This document shows, piece after piece, positions 6,161-11,867 of a stretch of 11,867 nucleotides of DNA. A model generated the notes under the pieces. The model saw only the letters and a program-made list of their open reading frames with translations, was not told the origin of the DNA and ran no database searches. The position numbers and the translations under genes were made by a program. Positions within the stretch are counted from its first letter, which is position 1. Every line of letters starts with the position of its first letter. Source of the DNA: Rhizobacter sp. (GTDB lineage Bacteria > Pseudomonadota > Gammaproteobacteria > Burkholderiales > Burkholderiaceae). The DNA lies in assembly GCA_014379885.1 (NCBI GenBank), contig JACMKW010000155.1:1-11867 (forward strand), read 5' to 3'.

Positions 6161-9100
6161 ATGAACTTCACCGGCCGTCGTTCCGGGGCTCTGCTGCATT
6201 TGGCAGCTGCCCAAGTTTCCCTGCTGCTGTGCGCCTTTCAGGCGCCGGCACACGCTGATGGTCCGGGCTTGCCCAACCTCAGCTACAGCAGCAACGAGGT
6301 TTTCAAACCGCTGGTCATCCTGCGCAGTGATGTGAACGGCAGCGAACGTGGGCACGGCACCGTGCAGATGGTCAACGGCTACCTGTTCGTGCCGTTCGGC
6401 CGCGACTCAGGCGCATCAGGCGGTGGCTTCTCCTTCTACGACATGTCGAACCCGCGCGCGCCGGTGAAGGTGTCGCAGACCAATGTGACGGCGCTGCGCG
6501 AGCCACATGGCTTCGGCTTCAGCAACAGCTACCCGGGCCGCTATGCGGTGATGCAGTCCATCAGCGGCATCCAGTTCTGGGACTTCACCAACGCCCTGGC
6601 GCCCACGCTGCTCAATTCGATGACGCTGCCCGGCATTGCCGAATCCGACTACGCGCTGGGCGCGTGGTGGGCCTTCTGGCAGGCGCCTTATGTGTATGTG
6701 GGCGGCTCCGGCAATGGCATCTATGTGGTCGATGCGCGTGACCCCCGTAACCCGGTGCTGGTGAACCAGGTCAGTACCAGTGCCTGGGGCGGCTTCCGGG
6801 TGGGGCCTGTGTTTGCGGTGGGCAACCTGCTGGTCGGCACCAACACAGATGCAAGCGGCCTGGTCACGCTGGACATTGGCGACCCGGTCAACCCGAGGGT
6901 GTTGGCGTCCACCACCGCCACCGCGGGCCAGTACAGCGGCATCGTGAACGGCGAGCGCATCGTGACCGCCGGCACCGACAACCGGCTGCACGTGTACGAC
7001 ATCAGCAACCCCTTGGTGTTCAACCAGGTTGCACAGTCATCCGATCAGGGCGGCAAGGGCGGCTATGTGTCCACCCAGCGCGGCTTTGCACACGCCGGGT
7101 TCTCGACCAAGTACGCCAAGGTCAACCTCTCCGACGGCAGCACCGCGGGCACAGGCAGCTCCAACATCGCCAGCCGCGACGAAGACTTCGGTACGGTGTT
7201 CGGCAACCTGGTGCTGGTAGGCAACGACCACGGCAACGGCAGCGCGCTCATGCCGCACCAGACCGGGCCGGTCACCGGCGCACCGGCGGTCAACATGGTC
7301 TCGCCGAAGAACAACGCGACCAACCAGCCGGTGACAAGCCGCGTTGGCATCACGCTCACCGACCAGATCGATCTGCGCACCGTCTCCAACAGCAGTTTCA
7401 TCGTGCGCCAGCTTGGCGGTCCGGCGTTGGCTGGAAAGTACAGCGGCCAGTCGGGCATCCTGAATTTCTCGCCCGACGTCTCGCTGCTGCCCGGCACCAC
7501 CTATGAAGTGGTGGTCACGGCCGGTGGCATGAAAGACGACGTGGGCAACGGCGTGGCCGCATTCACCTCGCGCTTCACCACTGCCGGCACGGCGCCCGGC
7601 GTGGCCTGCACGCTGGGCCCACGCACGGCCGCCCTGGTGGGCAGCACGGTGTCGTTCAGCCCGGCCAGCGCCAGCGGCTCCAACCTGCAGTACGCGTGGA
7701 ACTTCGGCGACGGCTCCAGCACCGCCTTCTCCGGCACCCCGTCGGCCAGCCGCGCTTACGCCGCGCCCGCGCACTACCCGGTGATCCTGACGGTGCGCAG
7801 CGGTTCGGTCAGCAGCACCTGTTCGGCCACCCAGACCATCCACACCCAGCCGACCGCCACCGCGCCGCGTTCGTCCAGCACCATTGCATTCGATGCCGGG
7901 CGCAACCGCGTGTGGGTGGTGAACTCCGACAACGACTCGGTGACCGCCATCAACGCGGCCAACAACACCCGCTTGTTCGAGCAAGGCGTGGGCGTCAACC
8001 CGCAAACGCTGGCCCAGGCGCCGGATGGCCGCATCTGGGTTGCCAACGCCGGCTCAGGCAGCATCAGCGTGCTCGACCCGGCCAGCGGCGCGTTGGTGCA
8101 GACCATTGCGCTCGGCCTGGGCACACGGCCGTTCGGCGTGGTGTTCAATCCGCTGGGTACGGCCGCCTTCATCACGCTGCAAGGTTCGGGCAGGGTGCTC
8201 AAGCTGCACCCCGGCACCGGTGCCGTGCAGGCTTCGCTCAGCGCCGGCACGTCGCCGCGCGGCCTGGCCATCTCGGGTGATTCGAACCGCCTGCTCGTCA
8301 CGCGGTACATCTCGCCGCTCGACCGTGGCGAAGTGGTCGAAGTCAACCCCAGCGCCTTCGCGGTGACGCGCACCTTCGCACTCGCCACCGACCCCGGCCC
8401 CGACACCGAGGGCAGCGGGCGCGGCGTGCCCAACTTCCTGTCCGCCGTGACCATCCAGCCCGACGGCAAGCGAGCCTGGATTCCGTCGAAGAAAGACAAC
8501 ACCTTGCGGGGCACTTTCCGCGACGGCAACGCGCTCACTTTCGAGAGCACGGTGCGCACCATCGTCTCGCAGATCGATCTCGACAACAACGCCGAGGTGC
8601 TGAGCGCACGCCGCGACCTGAACGACCGCGACATGGCGAATGCCGTCACCTTCACTCCGCTGGGCGACTACGCCTTCATCTCCACCCAAGGCACCAACCA
8701 GATCGAGGTGATGGACACCTACAACCGGCAACTGGTTGCGGGCCTCGTGAACGTAGGGCGTGCCCCGCGTGGCCTGCTGATCACCCCCAACGGCCGCCTG
8801 TACGTGCAGAACTTCATGTCACGCAACGTGTCGGTCTACGACGTGAGCGGCCTGCTCAACGCCACCAGCAACACGGCTCCGAAGGTCGTCGACATCGCGG
8901 CCGTTGGGGGCGAGGCGCTCGCCGCCAACGTGTTCAACGGCAAGCGCATCTTCTACAACGCCGACGACCGCCGCATGAACCGCGACAAGTACATCAGCTG
9001 CGCCAGCTGCCACCAGGACGGCGGGCACGATGGCCGCACGATGGACTTCACCGACCGCGGCGAAGGCCTGCGCAACACGATCCCGCTCAACGGCCGCCGC

Positions 9101-10129
9101 GGGACGGGCCAGGGGCGTGTGCACTGGACGGCGAACTTCAACGAGATCCAGGATTTTGAGCACGACATCCGCAACAATTTCGGCGGCACCGGTTTCCTGA
9201 GCGACGCGCAGTTCAATACCGGCACCCGCAACACGCCGCTGGGCGACCCCAAGGCCGGTCTCAACAGTGACCTCGACGCGTTGGCCGCGTATGTAAATTC
9301 GCTCAGCAGCGTAGGCCGCAGCCCGTTCCGCAATGCCGACGGTTCGCTCACGGCAGCCGCGGTGGCGGGCCAGCAGATCTTCAACGGCAGCGGCCAGTGC
9401 GGCAGTTGCCACTCCGGCGCCGATTTCACCGACAGCGCCAGCGGTGTGCTGCGCGACGTGGGCACCCTCAAGGCCTCATCGGGCAAGCGCCTGGGCGCGA
9501 CGCTCACCGGCCTGGACACCCCCACGCTGAAAGGCCTGTGGGACACCGCGCCTTACCTGCACGATGGCTCGGCCGCTACCTTGCTGGATGTGCTCACCAC
9601 CGCCAACCCCGCGGGCCGCCACGGCACCACCAGCGGGCTCAACGCGACGCAGCTCTCGCAGCTCGTGGCCTACCTGCAGCAGATCGACGACGGCGTCGAT
9701 GCCACCACGCCGGTGGCCATCAGCAACCTGTCTGTGAAAGACACCGCCAACGCCGCCGACTGGTCGGTCCAGAACAGCCTGCAGAACGGCGCGCTGCAGT
9801 ACGGCGACCGCACCTACACCTTCACGACGGTGCCCAGCATCGTGGTGGGTGGGCGCTGGATCCGCACGGCCAACGATTCCAAGGCCTTCACCGGCGACCC
9901 GACCGTCACTTTCAACATCAGCCAGACGGCCGATGTGTTGGTGGCGATCGACGACCGCGTGGGTGCCCGGCCGTGGATGACCGGCTGGATCAACACCGGG
10001 CAAAAGCTGGTGAACAACGAAGGTGAGCCCAAGAGCTTCACCCTCTTCCGGAAAAACTTCCCCGCGGGTGCCGTAAGCCTCGGCCCGTCCTCTGCCAGCG
10101 GCAGCATGTACACGATCGTCGTCAAGTAA
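6161..10129 (+). CDS. Secreted multidomain di-haem cytochrome c peroxidase/MauG-like protein with two beta-propellers
   Basis: The 1322-residue protein has a Sec signal peptide (cleavage after AHA, residue 32), then in order: an LVIVD-repeat propeller (about 45-370; GIYVVDARDPRNPVLVNQV, GLVTLDIGDPVNPRVLAST); a SbsA-type Ig-like domain (about 375-475); a PKD domain (about 482-562, WNFGDGSS); a YVTN-type propeller (about 568-915, PDGRIWVANAGSGSISVLD); a di-haem peroxidase-like domain (about 918-1180) with haem sites C947-A-S-C950-H951 and C1080-G-S-C1083-H1084, 133 residues apart, and the family stretch TPTLKGLWDTAPYLHDGS; and a C-terminal beta-sandwich (about 1184-1322) resembling tail domains of secreted polysaccharide enzymes. 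The start at 6161 follows AAGGAG by 7 nt and begins the signal peptide; the frame is open from 6032 but that start lies upstream of the promoter -10. It acts outside the cytoplasm. There is no Met after the second haem site until the C-terminal domain, so the usual His/Met haem is unlikely. Substrate unknown. Confidence 0.9.
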   Translation: MNFTGRRSGALLHLAAAQVSLLLCAFQAPAHADGPGLPNLSYSSNEVFKPLVILRSDVNGSERGHGTVQMVNGYLFVPFGRDSGASGGGFSFYDMSNPRAPVKVSQTNVTALREPHGFGFSNSYPGRYAVMQSISGIQFWDFTNALAPTLLNSMTLPGIAESDYALGAWWAFWQAPYVYVGGSGNGIYVVDARDPRNPVLVNQVSTSAWGGFRVGPVFAVGNLLVGTNTDASGLVTLDIGDPVNPRVLASTTATAGQYSGIVNGERIVTAGTDNRLHVYDISNPLVFNQVAQSSDQGGKGGYVSTQRGFAHAGFSTKYAKVNLSDGSTAGTGSSNIASRDEDFGTVFGNLVLVGNDHGNGSALMPHQTGPVTGAPAVNMVSPKNNATNQPVTSRVGITLTDQIDLRTVSNSSFIVRQLGGPALAGKYSGQSGILNFSPDVSLLPGTTYEVVVTAGGMKDDVGNGVAAFTSRFTTAGTAPGVACTLGPRTAALVGSTVSFSPASASGSNLQYAWNFGDGSSTAFSGTPSASRAYAAPAHYPVILTVRSGSVSSTCSATQTIHTQPTATAPRSSSTIAFDAGRNRVWVVNSDNDSVTAINAANNTRLFEQGVGVNPQTLAQAPDGRIWVANAGSGSISVLDPASGALVQTIALGLGTRPFGVVFNPLGTAAFITLQGSGRVLKLHPGTGAVQASLSAGTSPRGLAISGDSNRLLVTRYISPLDRGEVVEVNPSAFAVTRTFALATDPGPDTEGSGRGVPNFLSAVTIQPDGKRAWIPSKKDNTLRGTFRDGNALTFESTVRTIVSQIDLDNNAEVLSARRDLNDRDMANAVTFTPLGDYAFISTQGTNQIEVMDTYNRQLVAGLVNVGRAPRGLLITPNGRLYVQNFMSRNVSVYDVSGLLNATSNTAPKVVDIAAVGGEALAANVFNGKRIFYNADDRRMNRDKYISCASCHQDGGHDGRTMDFTDRGEGLRNTIPLNGRRGTGQGRVHWTANFNEIQDFEHDIRNNFGGTGFLSDAQFNTGTRNTPLGDPKAGLNSDLDALAAYVNSLSSVGRSPFRNADGSLTAAAVAGQQIFNGSGQCGSCHSGADFTDSASGVLRDVGTLKASSGKRLGATLTGLDTPTLKGLWDTAPYLHDGSAATLLDVLTTANPAGRHGTTSGLNATQLSQLVAYLQQIDDGVDATTPVAISNLSVKDTANAADWSVQNSLQNGALQYGDRTYTFTTVPSIVVGGRWIRTANDSKAFTGDPTVTFNISQTADVLVAIDDRVGARPWMTGWINTGQKLVNNEGEPKSFTLFRKNFPAGAVSLGPSSASGSMYTIVVK

Positions 10130-10168
10130 TCACTCGACACGCGCACCACCCACACGAAGGAGACACCC

Positions 10169-11851
10169 ATGCCCTATTTCCACCGCATCCTCAACGCCGC
10201 CTCTCAGGGCCGGCAGTGGCAACGGTTGCTGTTGTTCGTCGTGGGCTGGCTCGTCTTCGCGGCCTGGAGCGGCCTGGCCCAAGCGGCCAGCGTGCCTGTC
10301 GGTTTCAACGACCGGCAGGTGGCCAGCGGCCTGACCAGCCCGACCTCGATGGCGGTGATGCCCGATGGTCGCGTGCTGGTGGTGCAACAAAACGGCATCG
10401 TGCGCATGATCAAGGCCGATGTGATGCTGGCGGCCAATTTCTACACCGCCGCCAACGTGGATTCGTCCAACGAGCGCGGCTGCCTGGGTGCCGTGCCCGA
10501 CCCGGCCTTCGCCAGCAACCACTTCGTGTACCTCTACTGCACGATCAGGGTCGGTTCGGTGAGCCGCAACCGCGTGATCCGCGTCACCGAGGCCGCCGAC
10601 GTGGTGGTGGGTGGCAGCGAGCGGGTGATCTTCGAACTGCCTGACGTGCCCTCGGCCACCAAATGGCACATGGGTGGCGCGATGCGCTTCGGCACCGACG
10701 GCAAGCTGTACGTTGCCGTGGGCAACCATGAAGACAACCAGCAGCCGGTGGCCACCTCGAACTCGCAGAACCTGGCCAGTGCGTTCGGCAAGGTGCTGCG
10801 CATCAACGCCGACGGCACGGTGCCAAGCGACAACCCGTTCTTCAACAACGCCAGCGCCTACAAGGCGGTGTGGGCGCTCGGCTTTCGCAACCCCTTCGTG
10901 CTCGACATCCAGCCCGGAACCGGCCTCACCTACATCGGTGACGTGGGCCAGGGAAGCTGGGAAGAGGTGAACCGCGGGCAGGCCGGAGGCAACTACGGCT
11001 GGCCCGGGGCGGAGGGCAACAGCAACAACCCGAGCTACCTCAACCCCGTTTATGCCTACCCGCACAGCGAGGGCTGCTCGATCACCGGCACAGCCTTCTA
11101 CAACCCCACCACGCCGCAGTTCGGCACCGGCTACGTCGGCCGCTTCTTCTTTGCCGATTTTTGCAACGCAAGCATCAAGTACTTCAACCCGTCGACGCCG
11201 GGCACGGTGACGACTTTTGCCAGTGGCATCGGCAACCCGACCAACATCGGCATCGCGCCATCGGGCGCCATGTACTACCTCGCGCGCAACCAGGCCACCG
11301 GCACGCCGTCGCCTGGCGCGGGCACGGTGGGCAAGATCAGTTTCACCGGCAGCCAGGTGCCGCGCATCACGCAGCAGCCGCAAAGCCAGACCGTGTTCAT
11401 GGGCACGCCGGTCACCTTCACCCTGGGGGCCGATGGCGCGACGTCATTGCAGTGGCAGCGCAACGGCGCCAACATTGGCGGCGCAACGAGTGGCAGCTAC
11501 ACACTCTCGAATCCGGCCGTATCAGACAGCGGATCGCGGTTCCGTGCGGTGGCGACCAACTCCTTCGGCAGCGTGACCTCTGACGAAGCGACGCTCACGG
11601 TGACGAACAACCGCTCGCCCATTGCGCGCATCGACACGCCGTCGGCCAGCACCGGCTTCGCCACCGGCGACGTCATCAGCTACAGCGGCACCGGCACCGA
11701 CCCGGAAGACGGCAACCTCGGCGGCGCGGCCTTCACCTGGAAGGTCGACTTCCAGCACGACGCGCATGCGCACACGTTCGTCACGCCGGTCAGCGGCAGC
11801 AGCGGCCAGTTCACCGTGCCCGATTTCGAGGCCGGCGAAGCCAACATGTAG
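10169..11851 (+). CDS. Secreted PQQ-dependent sugar dehydrogenase (GSDH family) with Ig-like and PKD-like tail, probably cut by a premature TAG
   Basis: The 560-residue product has a signal peptide (hydrophobic 20-36, cleavage after AQA, about 39). Residues 44-392 are a glucose/sorbosone dehydrogenase propeller: ERGCLGAVPDPAFASNHFVYLYCT (from 102), WHMGGAMRFGTDGKLYVAVGN with His167, ALGFRNPF with Arg240, and EEVNRGQAGGNYGWP (265-279). In the family the equivalent His and Arg lie at the PQQ/substrate site. Residues 400-478 are an Ig-like domain (LQWQRNGANI), and 483-560 begin a PKD-like domain. The start is set by GAAGGAG (10156-10162), 6 nt before the ATG. It follows the haem-protein gene by 39 nt, so co-transcription is likely. 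The TAG at 11849-11851 falls inside the last domain, and the same frame continues LRITL to the window end, suggesting a nonsense change. The catalytic domain is complete, so activity may persist. Confidence 0.88.
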   Translation: MPYFHRILNAASQGRQWQRLLLFVVGWLVFAAWSGLAQAASVPVGFNDRQVASGLTSPTSMAVMPDGRVLVVQQNGIVRMIKADVMLAANFYTAANVDSSNERGCLGAVPDPAFASNHFVYLYCTIRVGSVSRNRVIRVTEAADVVVGGSERVIFELPDVPSATKWHMGGAMRFGTDGKLYVAVGNHEDNQQPVATSNSQNLASAFGKVLRINADGTVPSDNPFFNNASAYKAVWALGFRNPFVLDIQPGTGLTYIGDVGQGSWEEVNRGQAGGNYGWPGAEGNSNNPSYLNPVYAYPHSEGCSITGTAFYNPTTPQFGTGYVGRFFFADFCNASIKYFNPSTPGTVTTFASGIGNPTNIGIAPSGAMYYLARNQATGTPSPGAGTVGKISFTGSQVPRITQQPQSQTVFMGTPVTFTLGADGATSLQWQRNGANIGGATSGSYTLSNPAVSDSGSRFRAVATNSFGSVTSDEATLTVTNNRSPIARIDTPSASTGFATGDVISYSGTGTDPEDGNLGGAAFTWKVDFQHDAHAHTFVTPVSGSSGQFTVPDFEAGEANM

Positions 11852-11867
11852 CTGCGCATCACCCTGA

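Noticed and set aside
6161..6256. Lipoprotein reading of the haem-protein leader (cysteine at residue 24)
   Set aside because: The residues before it (LLL) do not fit a lipobox, and a clear AHA cleavage site follows at residue 32.
7037..9412. Several long minus-strand frames inside the haem-protein gene
   Set aside because: All are shadows of the plus-strand multidomain gene, which is supported by signal peptide, repeats and haem motifs.
10130..11383. Minus-strand open frame of 417 codons
   Set aside because: It is antisense to the sugar dehydrogenase, whose frame has clear family motifs; the minus frame is His/Ala/Gly/Arg-rich without motifs.

Overview
The window is high-GC DNA with strongly GC-biased third codon positions. 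It holds an RdgC homologue (a family of beta- and gammaproteobacteria), REP-type palindromes of the 'TCATCCCG...CGGGATGA' kind, and large secreted proteins of PQQ and cytochrome c type. This suggests a betaproteobacterium of the order Burkholderiales, perhaps the Rubrivivax/Leptothrix/Methylibium side. The assignment is inference from gene content and style; no marker gene is present.

Layout. (1) Bases 74-1336, minus: a membrane-anchored phospholipase D/cardiolipin synthase-like protein with two intact HKD motifs. (2) 1537-1863, plus: a small protein of unknown family, with a hairpin over its ribosome-binding region and palindromes downstream. (3) 2062-3966, plus: a 634-residue protein that joins a papain-like (C1) cysteine peptidase to an alpha/beta-hydrolase. 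(4) 3977-4047: a long near-perfect REP-type palindrome between two convergent genes. (5) 5834-4054, minus: rdgC followed 8 nt later by a Rossmann/DUF2520 gene, probably one operon. (6) 5835-6160: a divergent intergenic region with a near-consensus sigma-70 promoter (TTGACA, 17 nt, TATAAA) and several palindromes. (7) 6161-10129 and 10169-11851, plus: a 1322-residue secreted di-haem protein with two predicted beta-propellers, then a secreted PQQ-type sugar dehydrogenase (GSDH family) with Ig-like and PKD-like tail domains. The second gene ends in a TAG that looks premature.

The most interesting part is the last 5.8 kb. Two exported proteins, with similar ribosome-binding sites and only 39 nt between them, pair a PQQ-type sugar/aldose dehydrogenase with a di-haem peroxidase/MauG-like enzyme. 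The haem protein also carries LVIVD and YVTN propellers, Ig-like and PKD domains and a C-terminal beta-sandwich. This looks like an extracytoplasmic oxidation module acting on carbohydrate or another surface substrate, under a promoter that appears to have its own operator. The second most interesting item is the cysteine peptidase-lipase-like fusion. The remainder (rdgC, DUF2520, PLD) is ordinary chromosomal content. No tRNA, rRNA, CRISPR array, transposase or phage gene was seen.
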